Shown here in pieces: positions 36,640-48,100 of a DNA stretch of 64,000 bases (position 1 is its first letter; each line of letters opens with the position of its first letter). A model generated the notes under the pieces. It was not told the DNA's origin, did not search any database, and worked only from the letters and a program-made list of their open reading frames with translations. The DNA comes from Trogon surrucura (lineage: Eukaryota; Chordata; Aves; Trogoniformes; Trogonidae). The translations under genes were made by a program, and so were the position numbers. The stretch is from assembly GCA_020746105.1 (NCBI GenBank), contig CM036617.1, forward strand, positions 40,515,898 to 40,579,897, in the 5' to 3' direction.

Positions 36640-37215
36640 GGTCACATCCCTGCCAAGAATCTCTGTGATGAGTCTGAGTCTCTCTTCTCAGTGACCTCCT
36701 CTCAGTATCCAGGGATTACTGTTAGATCTCCATCAGTCATCTCGTTTCCAAGCTGCACAAGCTTCATTCCCTCAGCCTTTCCTCATAAGCCAAGTGCTGC
36801 AAGCACCAACCACTGTGATGACCCTCGGTTGAACTCACTCAGCTTATACATGTTTTCCTTAAGGATCCAAAATTAGACACAGTATTCTACACACCATCTT
36901 AAAAGTGCTCAGTAAAGGAGACAACCAAATTATTTCTATCAGCTGACTATTTTCCCATTCATACATCTCAGGAGGCTTTTGGCCTTCCTCAGTGCAAGGA
37001 AGCACTGATTGTTTATGGTCAGCTGGCTGTCATTCAGGGCTCCCAGGTCCTTTCTGCAGAGCTTCTCCCCAGTCACTCAATCTCCAACCTAAATTTGCAA
37101 GGTTCCTCCTTGCAAGGAAGGAACCTTGCAAGGTTTCCACCTAGAAAGGTGGATGTCTTTGCATTTGTCCTGGATGATTTTTATAAAGTTACTGCTGACC
37201 GATTAGGTGCTGCTT
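36640..37215 (-). mobile_element. Old CR1 fragment, minus strand
   Basis: The plus-strand text is decayed CR1 complement. CTTTTGGCCTTCCTCAGTGC, GTCAGCTGGCTGTCATTCAG and GGCTCCCAGGTCCTTTCTGC follow the order of the ORF2 region downstream of the catalytic box in avian CR1. No intact frame survives. The right boundary (37165-37215) is uncertain. Confidence 0.7.
37095..37131. repeat. Nested inverted repeat
   Basis: Perfect 13-bp arms TTGCAAGGTTCCT (37095-37107) and AGGAACCTTGCAA (37119-37131). The 11-base loop contains a second palindrome CCTTGCAAGG. It sits inside the old CR1. Confidence 0.95.
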
Positions 37216-37279
37216 GTCCAGATGTTACTGTATGACAGCCCTGATACCCTGAGTGTATTGATTGTGAATTCTAGGTCAG

Positions 37280-37866
37280 TATATTTAGACTGGAAAACAA
37301 CTTTAAGATCATCAAATCCAACTGTTAACCCAGCAATGCCAGGTCCACCACTCAACCATGTCCCTAAGTGCCACATCTTCTCATCTTTCAAAGACCTCGA
37401 GGGATGATGATTCAACCAATTCCCTGAGTAGCCTGTTCCAATGCTTGACAACCCTACTGGTAAAGAAATTTTTCCTCATATCCAGTCTAAACCTTCCCTG
37501 GCACAATATGAGGCTATTTCCTCTCATCCTGTCACTAGTTACTTGGGAGGAGAGACCAACACTCACCTCACTACAACTTCCTTTTAGGTAGCAGAAGAGA
37601 GTGATAAGGTATCCTTTCAGTCTTCTTTTTCTCCAAGCTAAACAACCTCAGTTCCCTCAGCTGATCTTCATAAGACATGTTCTCAAGACCCTTTACCAGC
37701 TTCATTATTGACCTTCTCTGGACCTGCATGAGCACCTCGGTGTCATTCTTGCAGTGAAGGGCCCAAACCTGAATACAGGATTTTTAGTGCATCCCCACCA
37801 GTGCTGAGTCCCAGGGGACAATCCCTTCCCTAGTCCTGTTGGCCACATTATTTCTGACAAAGACCA
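37280..37866 (-). mobile_element. CR1 LINE 3' fragment, minus strand
   Basis: The 3' end is at about 37285 (AGACTGGAAAACAACTTTAA). Minus-strand translation at 37381-37566 gives [20 protein letters not shown] and [18 protein letters not shown]. Further right the text covers [20 protein letters not shown] and the older region TCCCTAGTCCTGTTGGCCAC. It is separate from the fragment on its left because both overlap the same part of the family sequence. Confidence 0.9.
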
Positions 37867-37871
37867 ATAAT

Positions 37872-38844
37872 CATATCATAGAATCATATCATAGAATGTT
37901 AGGGATTGGAAGGGACCTCGAAAGATCAAGTCCAATCCCCCTGCCAGAGCAGGAACGCCTAGATAATGCTACATAGGAACGTGTCCAGGCAGGTCTTGAA
38001 TGTCTCCAGAGAAGGAGACTCCACAACCTCTCTGGGCAGCCTGTTCCAGTGTTCCGTCACCCTCACTGAGAAGAAGTTTCTTCTCGAGTTTAAGCGGAAC
38101 CTCTTATGTTCCAGTTTCAGCCCATTACCCCTTGTCCTATCAGTGGTTGTCACCGAGAAGAGCCTGGCTCCATCCTCGTGACACTCACCCTTGATATATT
38201 TGTAAACATTAATGAGGTCACCCCTCAGTCTCCTCTTCTCCAAACTAAAGAGCCCCAGCTCCCTCAGTCTTTCCTCATAAGTGAGATGCTCCACTCCCTT
38301 CATCATCCTAGTTGCCCTGTGCTGGACTCTCTCCAGCAGTTCCCTGTCTTTCTTGAACTGAGGGGCTCAGAACTGGACACGATATTCCAGATGGGGTCTC
38401 ACCAGGGCAGAGTAGAGGGGAAGGAGAACCTCTCTCGACCTACTAACCACTTCCATTCTAATACGCCCCAGGGTGCCATTGGCCTTCCTGGCCACAAGGG
38501 CACAGTGCTGGCTCATGGTCATCCTGCTGTCCACCAAGACTCCCAGGTCCCTTTCCCCTACACTACTCTCTAATAAGTCATTCCCCAACTTATACTGGAA
38601 CCTGGGGTTGTTCCTACCCAGATGCAAGACCCTACATTTACCCTTGTTGTATTTCATTAAATTTTTCCCCGCCCAACACTCCAGCCTGCCCAGGTCTCGC
38701 TGGATGGCAGCACAGCCTTCTGGTGTGTCAGCCACTCCTCCCAGCTTGGTGTCATCAGCAAACTTACTGATAGTACTCTCTAGTCCCTCATCCAAGTCAT
38801 TGATGAATATATTGAATAATACTGGTCCCAGTACCAACTGTGCA
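37872..38844 (-). mobile_element. CR1 LINE, minus strand, 5'-truncated in reverse transcriptase
   Basis: The left end carries two tail-like units (ATCATATCATAGA, twice). The element runs from there to the [10 protein letters not shown] region at about 38835, where it ends abruptly. Minus-strand coding blocks are 38367-38864 and 37959-38306, with a frame break between. It is the third CR1 in a row on this strand. Confidence 0.95.
37959..38306 (-). pseudogene. CR1 ORF2 C-terminus
   Basis: A 115-aa frame: [80 protein letters not shown], then a stop near the natural CR1 terminus. Together with 38367-38864 it covers the ORF2 end, apart from the frame break. Confidence 0.9.
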
Positions 38845-38864
38845 TGCTGCTGGTTTATATTCAC
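38367..38864 (-). pseudogene. CR1 ORF2 fragment with FADD box
   Basis: The family sequence starts at [20 protein letters not shown], followed by [20 protein letters not shown] (catalytic FADD), [40 protein letters not shown] and [19 protein letters not shown]. The first ten residues or so are flank, not CR1. The frame is lost near VQF, and the C-terminus continues in 37959-38306. Confidence 0.9.
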
Positions 38865-40700
38865 CCATCCGTCTCTATTGTTTGCAAACTTTATAACTAT
38901 GCATATTTGTACTCTAGTTTTGTATTTCTGCTCAGATTAGTCCCACACCTGCACAGTATTGTGCTCAATTTTCTTCTTATAAGTGCTGGGACAATTTTAT
39001 AACTAGTGCCATTGCTGTTGCTGTTGGAAGGCACCGAAATTCCTTATCTGCCTGGAGTCAGTCAGCTGGGATTAGCAGACTCTGGGAGGAATAAGATCTT
39101 CCTCTGTACTTTGTTGCTGAGAGCAGATGTCATGATCAGAAGTCATAGGAGTACTTGTAGCCAACAACTGTAGACTCAGTCTTCAGCAGAGTAAATTCTG
39201 AATTATTAAAAAGTTCTTAATATCTTCATTAAAATATTTGGAGGTCAAAAAAAAGTAGAGATATTCCCTATTTCATCAGATCTCTAATAAACCATACTTA
39301 TTTTTCACCTCTCCCCAATAGTGATGGATGATCAAGGGAAAAGGAATTGCCTACAGAGGGGTAAGGAAATCATGAAAACATGTAGAGGGAGCAAAATTAT
39401 TAATAGCCACTTGCTGGTTACTCTGTACTTGAGGCAGTACCTGTGAGGAACTCATAGAGAGTGGAGAAGCTAAATACAAAACGTGTGGTGTTGGGAAAGT
39501 GACATGAATTTTTTTACAAAAAGAGAATTGCAGTGTCACAAAGTGCTAAAATTACAAATTTCCCAGTGGTGGTTCATGTCTTGATTTTATCAGTCAATTT
39601 ATAATCCAACTTTAGAAAACACTAGAAGTTGTTAAGGGCAGAGGCAGGATGATCATAATTTTTGCCTTTTTGTAAATGATGCACCAGGAGTCCAGCAGCA
39701 CAGTTTGCCTTCCCCTTATTCGTGAACAGGATAGGTTAGTATCTCAGTCATAATGCTGCATACATGATTGTTCTGTTTTATGATCAGAATCCTGCCAGAC
39801 CTAGGCCTTGTGCATTTATGGAAAGCCAAGTTTGCTTATTGCACCCAGCCTTGCTTTTTGGTTTGAGATTAAATCTTGCCTGTAGGATAGCATGAATATC
39901 TTTTATTGATCTTTATTTATTTATTTATTTATTTCCTCACCCCCACAGTTCTTCCTGCCTCATTGTTTAGGGGCGCAGGAATCTCTTGCTCCCTTTCCCC
40001 TTCTTGCCATCAGCATGGCTGCTACATGTTGATAAGTCACAGAAATACCGAACATTTCAGAGACATGATTAATGGCAATAGCTACTTTGTTTGATGGATT
40101 TTGATCCCCTAGCAGAAATCTGGCATCAATCATGTGCCTGAATTTCTCTCTGCTGCTAGATGATTTAGTATCCTATGTCCTTTGCTCTACAACTTCCATT
40201 TGGAGCTGAACAATTTTGCTGTCACCTTAGAAGTGTAGCAATAATTTCCACTCTGCTTTAGATTCCAAAGTGTTGGCAAATCATAGCTGTTAGGACACAC
40301 TACCAGGTTCATTAGAACTATTAGAACAGGAAAGACGCTCCATTAATTATCCTTCGCCCAGACATGTATATTCCCTCCCCCCTGACCAATTAAAAACAAA
40401 CCAGTATGTCCATATAATATCAAAGATCTATGGGTTCTAATATTTTCCTGTAATTCGTGAATGAAATTTTGTGACAGTATAGAATTTCTGAATTTCAGGA
40501 TTATTGCTGAACTTCTGAAGGTATTTTTTCCACATTAAAATTAGGATGTAAAAGCTACAAGAGATGCCTTAAATCACTTAAACACTTGAAATCTCAGGCA
40601 TATGATCAGTGCTACGTAGGCCCAAAGATTTTACAATTATATTAGTATGAGCTCTGATGGTAGTAAGTAGGGTTCCAACTAATATTAATATTATACTAGT
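38845..40700. other. Unassigned sequence
   Basis: AT-rich DNA with a TTTA microsatellite at 39912-39934. No gene recognised. Confidence 0.4.
39912..39934. repeat. TTTA tetranucleotide microsatellite
   Basis: About six head-to-tail TTTA units. Confidence 0.9.
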
Positions 40701-41263
40701 TGTCATGATTTAACACTAGCTAGCAACTAAGCACTACACAGCCACTTGCTCATTCTCTCCACCCAGCAAGTTTGAGGAGAAAATTGAAAAAACTCCTCAA
40801 AATTGTGCTATGAGGTAAAGACTGTTTAATAGAATAGAAAGGGAAAAATAATAAAAAAAATAAAAATAACAAAATTATTAGAATATACAAAACAAATGAT
40901 ACACAATGCAATTGTTTACCGCTCACCGACTGATGCCCAGTCAGTACCTGAGCAGTAACTTGTCCCTCGCAGCCGACTCCCCCCAGTTTACATACTGGTC
41001 ATGACTTCGTATGACATGAAATACTCCTTTGGCCAGTTTGGGTCAGCTGTCCTGGCTGTGTTCCCTCCCAACTTCTTATGCCCCTCCAGCCTTCTTGCTG
41101 ATGGCATAAGAAGCTGAAAAATCCTTGACTTAGTATAAACACTACTCAGTAACAACTAAAACATCAGTGGGCTATCAACATTTTTCTCATACTATATCCA
41201 AACCACAGCACTATATCAGCTACTAGGAAGAAAACTAACTTTACCCCAGACAAAACCAGGACA
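40701..41263 (-). mobile_element. Solo ERVL-type LTR with intact target duplication
   Basis: A 563-bp LTR starting TGTCATGATTTAAC and ending CCAGGACA, flanked by a perfect 5-bp direct repeat CTAGT (40696-40700 and 41264-41268), the size typical of ERVL. The sense strand is minus: on it the terminus reads TGTCCTGGTTTTGTC, and a mutated TATA-like TATGTAA lies at 40987-40993. No gag, pol or env is present. It is the best preserved of the four same-family copies in the window. Confidence 0.88.
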
Positions 41264-42492
41264 CTAGTAAGGTTAATTAACCAGCTAGTTAGATTTATCA
41301 AATGTTTTAATAAGTAAGTTAATATAAAATGTTCAAATGAAAAGGATGTGAAAGAAAATATAAGTTGAGGAAGAAAAAAACACACGAGACTTCCACTAAG
41401 TACCTTGCTAACACTAGGGAAAATAATCATTTGAATATCTCTGTGAAATGATGATGCAGATACAGAAAATTAAGCATGAAGTGGCTTTGACCAAGCTCAT
41501 AGAACACATCTATGGGAAGTGAAGACAGGAATTATAAGACTGAGTTCAGCAATTTACACAATTGTTACTGTCTGTAATTCTCAGAATGCATAAATAATAA
41601 GCTACATCCCAACAATATTACAGTTCATCCAAATCAATTTGGTATGGTGACCACTGCAAAAATTTATTAATGTTTCCTTTCTGCCAAGAGAAATGTCTTA
41701 CACTTCAAACAATGAACCCAATAAAGATTACTGAGATAGCTAATGTCCTCTAGTCCTGGTTCAATTAATAAATCTGTGCCAGTCTAATTCAGGAGTCTTT
41801 TCTGCCTGTGACTTTAATGTCAATGTTTCCATTAGAAAAACTGTCTGAAAAGAGAGTTAGTCAGGGGTTTAATATTTTAGTCCTCATAAAGAGAATTTTT
41901 CAAAATGTCTGATGGCTTTTGTGTTTTCCAGATGAAAATGTTAATGTAACACAAATTATTTAAGATTTAAAAAAAAAAAAAATAAAACCCAAACCAAGAA
42001 AAATCCCAACAAATTCTTAAGGAAATCCTCTAATTATGTTTTACTCTGACTGTCCAAATATATAGACATAATATCTGATTTCACAAATGTGTTCATCCTC
42101 ATCTTCTAGCATGTGTAAGTAAGTAAGGCTCCAACTTTCACTGAGAACTGTGAATTTGCAAGTCACTGCACTATAGCTTGCTATCATTACATAAAACTCA
42201 TTCTATCTGGTTTATTATTGGGTTCTTGTCATAAGGTAATAGTTACATAGGGAATCAGATCTCTCTAAGTGGATGGCTGGTTTCTTAAGATGGAAACAAG
42301 AGTTTCTGTTGTAATGATCTTTGTAATGGCAACTTCAGCTGGATTGTATTACATTCCCAGAACCACTATGTTGCTGATTTCTTATACCTTGTGATCCTAC
42401 TTGCCCTCTCTAGGGGATGTAGGATCCTTTGTTGTTGATTATCTTGAAATTTATAGAAAATATCTCTAAATCGTCTTGCTTGAATGCATGTT
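41264..42492. other. Unassigned AT-rich sequence
   Basis: Begins with the right target copy CTAGT. An A run lies near 41970. No gene recognised. Confidence 0.4.
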
Positions 42493-42557
42493 TATCTTTG
42501 GACTCGATGAACTTATTTTCCGACCAGAACAATTCTATGATTCTGGATTCTATGACT
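42493..42557 (+). mobile_element. CR1 3'-terminal fragment
   Basis: TTTGGACTCGATGAACTTAT, then AATTCTATGATTCTGGATTC, then TATGAC: the last 60 bases or so and tail of a CR1 in plus orientation. Confidence 0.7.
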
Positions 42558-43324
42558 GACTACAAGCATCTTGTCTATGCAAAGTTTGATCAGCTTTGCA
42601 GTAAGAAACAGGTGGGAGAGTGTCTGGAAAAAAAAATAGTGAGATTCTCCAGCCGTGATAAATCAACACAGTGAAGAAAGCAAATTGGTCTATGCATAGC
42701 AGAAACTTCCTGGTGGAAGTCTTTTGGGCAGTCCAAAGCTCCTCCCTGAAACCTCCATCACTGATTGCTCAAATACTGATCTGTGAAGTTGACTAAGAGT
42801 TCTCTCCATCATCCACTCTTATGTCTCAGTCCTACTCACTGTCTCATCCACGCGCTGGCTAACAGAAAGCTGAAGGACCACCACAAGGAATTAGAGATTA
42901 TGCACACTGGGTATGATCACAGGCATAACTCTGATTACACCACAACTGTAACTGTAGAAGAGAACTGTTTCATCCTGATTGCTCACAAATTTTCATGGCA
43001 GTTCCCACAGAACCAATTTTCTTTCAGTGTGTAAACTGATCTTTGGGCTAGATTTAGTCAATATAAAATGCAAGATTTTTGATGTGAGGTTGTCTCATGT
43101 TTCAACAACCATACCTTTCACCATGTTGAAGATTAAAATAGCTTACTTGTAGAATATTAGAATTAATTGTGGGATTGCTTTAAATTATGATGAATCATAA
43201 TTTGTTTTGTCGTATAAGTGACAGTTTAGCACAAGCAGCCAGATTTATTGAAGCCGTAGTCCTGGACTGTGGACTTTTACCTGAGTACTGATTAACTTAG
43301 GCTAAAGAAAAGCCCTAAACCCAA
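42558..43324. other. Unassigned sequence
   Basis: Nothing recognised. Confidence 0.4.
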
Positions 43325-43870
43325 TGTTAATTGAGAAAGATAAGAACAACCAAAACTGCATACTCAAGACAAAGAAAAGCATGCCCACCTGGAGAGAGAG
43401 AAAGGATCCAATGAGAATAAGAAGACCTCAGACCCAAATAATACTACTGAACAGAACCATTATGTGAGGGGAGGTGAACTTGGATTGTAAGGGTATAATT
43501 GCCCAGGGATTTCTTTGTTCAGGGTCCCTCTTGGAGGGTCCTAGCTCAGTCTGAAAGAAGCTGACTCTGTGGCAGAACCTAGGGTCCAAACTCTTTTTTA
43601 CAGTCAGGGGATAATACTGGATCCAGCTGCACCTAGACTCCTCTCTGTGAGGAATTTTGAAAAGGAAGGGGGTCCAGTCTCAAACTCACAACTCAGCAGG
43701 AGGGGCTTCGCAGAGTCTTCTATAACATCCACTAGGTACTGAAACATCTTTAGCAGTAGGGAAAACAGACTGCCTTAGGTCTTCTACAGAGTCTTCAGGA
43801 AAGATATAGGTGCCTCTCAGAGAGTCGGGAAAGCTTTCACTAAGTAAAAAATCTTCTGCCTTACATCAAA
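43325..43870 (+). mobile_element. LTR-like block, probably ERV1 type
   Basis: Starts TGTTAATTGAGAAAG. A TATA-like GGTATAATTG lies at about 43491, followed by TTGTTCAGGGTCCCTCTTGG and GGAGGGTCCTAGCTC, text with the look of an R-U5 region. The 3' end, near ACATCA at 43868, is not fixed and no clear target duplication is seen. Assignment rests on remembered resemblance to avian gammaretrovirus-like LTRs. Confidence 0.42.
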
Positions 43871-44639
43871 CAGTGTGGAGTTAAGTAATTAAAGTAAACT
43901 TAAAGTATGGGAATACTTATTGAAACTCCTGGATTTAAAGTTTTTTCTATCCTTACTGGATTTGGTGTTTGCAGTCCTTCAGATGGATTTTCTCCAGATG
44001 GAAAATCACTCCTGTAAAGAAGCTCATGAGTGACAGTGTGCAATAATTCAGTCCAGTGATTCTAATTTATGGTCCAGAACCTGCTGCAGGTATGTAATGA
44101 CTCCAAAATAGTCCAAAAAGAAATTACTGAGGAAAACAGTGTTATTGCCAGTGGCTAAAATTCATAGCACAAGAGTTTGCATTTCCATGAGATTGGTTTA
44201 AGAATCTGTTAGGAAAAAAATCTCCCAAAATTAGATAAAAAAAAAGTTAGAAAAAAAAATTAGAAAAAAATATTTATTCATCTATAGGAATATTCACACA
44301 GAAAATTGAAGACTTTGGTTCTGCACTTACCTCAGGAACATTGGAACTATAATTCTTATATACTGGACATCAACTGTGACTGTTAACTACTTATGTAATA
44401 AGCAGAAAATTTGATTCTCTTCTCTTTCTGTCCAAAACAGGCCACTCTGTAGCAAAAGAAACAAGTTAACAGGAGCTGGTGTGGTCCTTTGTTTCTTAGA
44501 AAAGCCTGCCATATCTGATAACTAACATTTACGTAATTACCTCTGAAATGCATATTTAAGTTGTCACCCTTGCATATGCTGATGAAGATTATAGAGATTA
44601 TGCTAAACGTATGACTATAACACTCATCTCTCCACCCAA

Positions 44640-45120
44640 ATCATGCTACACATCACCAGGGTGAGGGAAAGGGTGACAGAAACCTCGTAATTTGGGGGAT
44701 AAAAAGACAGAGCAAATGATTCTTAAATTGGGAAAGAAGAGCCTCAACACCTTACTGACCAGTCAACAGGCTGTGTTCTCTTCCTCCACGCCAGGCAGGG
44801 ACACCTCTCTGAATAAGCACTGAACATTTCACCCCTGGTGAATTTTATCCCTGAATTGTTGTATTATTATTTGTGCTAGTGATATTAACCTTAAATAGTA
44901 GCAATATCGTAGTTATTAAATTTATCAACAACAGTCTTGGATCTGTTCTTTCACTCTCAATAAAGTAACTAATTTTGATTTTTGTGAATCTAATCAGTAA
45001 AAATCCTTTGCTGAGACTCTGATCAATTGGGACAGGACCTGTGCTGAGATTCTGATAGTTAGTCCTTTGCTGGGACCCTGATAAATGAGCCAGTGAAAGT
45101 CCTGGGACTCTGGATGACAA
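44640..45120 (+). mobile_element. Second LTR-like block
   Basis: GGGGGATAAAAAGACAG (TATA-like) near 44695 is followed by CAGGCAGGGACACCTC and a late AATAAA near 44960. Three imperfect units then resemble CTTTGCTGAGACTCTGAT (about 45008, 45040, 45065). Promoter then poly(A) order and U5-like text suggest an LTR. Boundaries and family are unproven, and it may belong with 43325-43870. Confidence 0.38.
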
Positions 45121-48100
45121 ATATTGAAACTACATTCCTTTTAACGTGAAAATGTCAAGAAATCAGAAAGAGAACTAACAGAAATTATATGACTCTACAA
45201 TACATACTTTGAGATGAAGAAATCTCAAAACTGTTGAATGGTTTTACATTAGTAAGTCATTGAATAAAAGATGGGAAAAACTGATATAGCATAATGTAAA
45301 TTGCATTAGTGCCTCTAAAGAATATTATGCATTTTAAAATAGTATAAAAATCCTAAAACATTTCAAGCAATATAAAGGAAAAATATCAAAACATTATATA
45401 TTGGTTAATGAATATATTATAATACTGTAATATTCTGTAATTCTTTCAGACTTGAACTCCTGTTAACACCATTCTGTACACCTTTGCAAAGAATCTTGAG
45501 ATGGATTACATAAGATAAATGAATTAAAAAAGGTATTTCTGGGCTTGTGGAATGTTCTTCCATAACTGGCAGATTGTTTTGGACTGTATAAAGAAAACCC
45601 TATATCTCTATCTTAGTGATTGATCTAGGTAGAATTTTTTGATCGTATGCTTGCTGACTTACTCAAGTACCACCTACAATGTAATATCTTCCACTAAAAC
45701 AATATGTTTCACAGAACATGTTTTTAGAACAAATTCTTCACATATATAAGTATGCTACTTATGACAAAAGTATTTTTTCCCTGCAGGTAATGCCTTATTC
45801 AATTTACTGTCATACTGAACTCCAGTGAAATTCAATAACTTCTGCTGGGCAAAGATTTTATATAACTACATCAGTATGGCCACAAAAAATATAGAAGGAT
45901 TGAAACCTGACTTGGAACAGTAATAATTTGTTTTATTAGAGGATACTTTGGTCAAAAGGACTCTAAATTCTTGTGCAAAGAGTTGCAAACAACTGTCCTA
46001 ACTGCAGTGATAGTACATTACTTATTTGTAGCATCACCTGCATAGAAAAGTACCGCTCAAATATGAGTAACACCAGGGAGAGTAGTAAAATCATAGTGTA
46101 TAATTTTGTGTCTGCAATTGTCTGTTTCACTTTATTATTTTCTTATCAAATGATGAGAATTAAGAGGAGATTATACCTGTAAATGTGCAACAGTTTCTTG
46201 TTATGTCATTTATTGAAATAAAAAAATAACTGTCATCTTCAATAAAATCTAGATCACTGTCTAAATAAAAATATTTTTTTGAATTATCAATTAGAAATAA
46301 ATATCTAAATGCTTTTCTAAATGACATTCTGTTTATAAACGGCAACATTCCATGGAGTAGTTAAATGACATTGCCCTCATGTTCTCTTAAAAACTAATAC
46401 ACATGAATGAAAAGGAACAAGTCTTATGAGCATCCACTGCATTTTTTACTACTTTGTTAGTAAATCCATCCAGCCAAAAGCCCCTTCTTTCGAGTGGCAG
46501 CTTTGAACACGCAAATTATCAAAATTTTAGTAATTCACATTCTTCCTCTAAAATCACTGCTTAAAAATTTATTAAAGAAGGATCTAGTTTTTGTTAATGA
46601 AATCAGTGCTTGAAATATATTTTGTTCCTGCTACCAAAGGGAAAATACAACTGAAAGGAATTAAGGTATTATGTGGGTAAGGAGAAAATACAGTATCAGA
46701 TATTGTATAAAAATATAGGCTCACAAGTAACAGAGTTAGAATAGTCATCATTAGAGCAAAATCCTTTGTCCTTGCAATCACCAACAACCTGTGCGATCAG
46801 TCTCACACTGTTCTACCAGTAGGTCTCAATTCTGGCTGAGAAGGTCCATCATCAATTCGGAATGAAGCTGTTTCTATTCAGTCCTTTGTTTATCTGGTGA
46901 GATCGGTAAGCAGGGTGTCACCGGGTAGTGGTTAGAATGGTAGCAATGGAGACACCTTCTTGGAGCTGAATCGATGACTACAGCACATCATCTTAAGTGT
47001 GTACTGATACTGAACCAGTGACCTAGAACTGAAATATTCTGATAAAGAAGTATCTGCATCAGATGATTACATCGTTAAAAACTATTAACAGCCAACAAAA
47101 GTAAGAGAAACTGGTGGGAAGAGAAAAATAAAACAAAGTGCATTCTATTATGAGAAAGTTTCTTAATATGTGATGTAACCATGCATAGCTCACATACATC
47201 ATAGGTACTGATCCACACAAGAGTGTAAGAGAAACGAGCAGCTGCAGCAGCAGCATTACTTTTGAAGAAGATAGACAAGTGTCAAATGTTTAATTTCAGT
47301 TCTATATAGAGAATTCAAAGACATAATCTATAATAGGGAATTTCCTTATCCTGCCCAATTGAGTGACAAACTAAAAAGTGAGGTCATTACCAGTGGGACT
47401 TGATACACAACATAATTTGTATTAATGTAAACTTAAAATACAAACTTGTAAGTAATAATTTCAAAATTTGTAGTATAAAATAAGACAATACAGGAAGACA
47501 AAAAGATTTTAAATAGACTCATTTATCATTATAACCTGTTTTACTCCTTTATCTTTTATTTCAAATTATGGGTAGTATTTTAAGCATATCTGCTTGAGCA
47601 AGGGCAGGCAAATATGATTTATTCTTTGTTGTACATAAATTGTGCAGATACAACAGTTGGTTCTATGTCTCAGTTTCTAAATTCTGTGAAAGAATTTATC
47701 CAAGTTCAAATACAATACCTCATTGGTAGAGTTGTGACTTTTAGGCTAGGATTGTCTTAGGTGTCTAACACATTCAGAATGCAATTCAAAAGAAGCCAGA
47801 GCCCTGTGGGCCCCTAGCAAACCTTCTGGTGGCTTTTTATGACTGTCAAGACTTTGTGTCCAATTTCAGCATGATTTATAATTTTAAGGCCCCAGTCTTT
47901 AAAAAAATGAGCTTTCTTGATCATCTTGCAGACAACCCAGAATATTAACAATGCAAAATCCGGATATTGTCTGTGGCCCAGATTTTATCATCTGCTGTGT
48001 TTTCTGTCACTCAGCATATTAAAAAAATCTCTTCAACTGCTCTTTATTGTGATTGTACTCTTCAATGTACCTTTAAAACCATAACTATTGTGTAGCTATT

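Noticed and set aside
37872-37900. Doubled ATCATATCATAGA unit as a regulatory direct repeat
   Set aside because: It is the CR1 3' tail microsatellite in complement.
38106-38940. Two 155-aa plus-strand frames
   Set aside because: They are antisense shadows of the minus-strand CR1 ORF2.
42117-42128. GTAAGTAAGTAAG as a splice donor
   Set aside because: A simple GTAA repeat; the nearest upstream acceptor-like TTCTAG would leave an exon of only a few bases.
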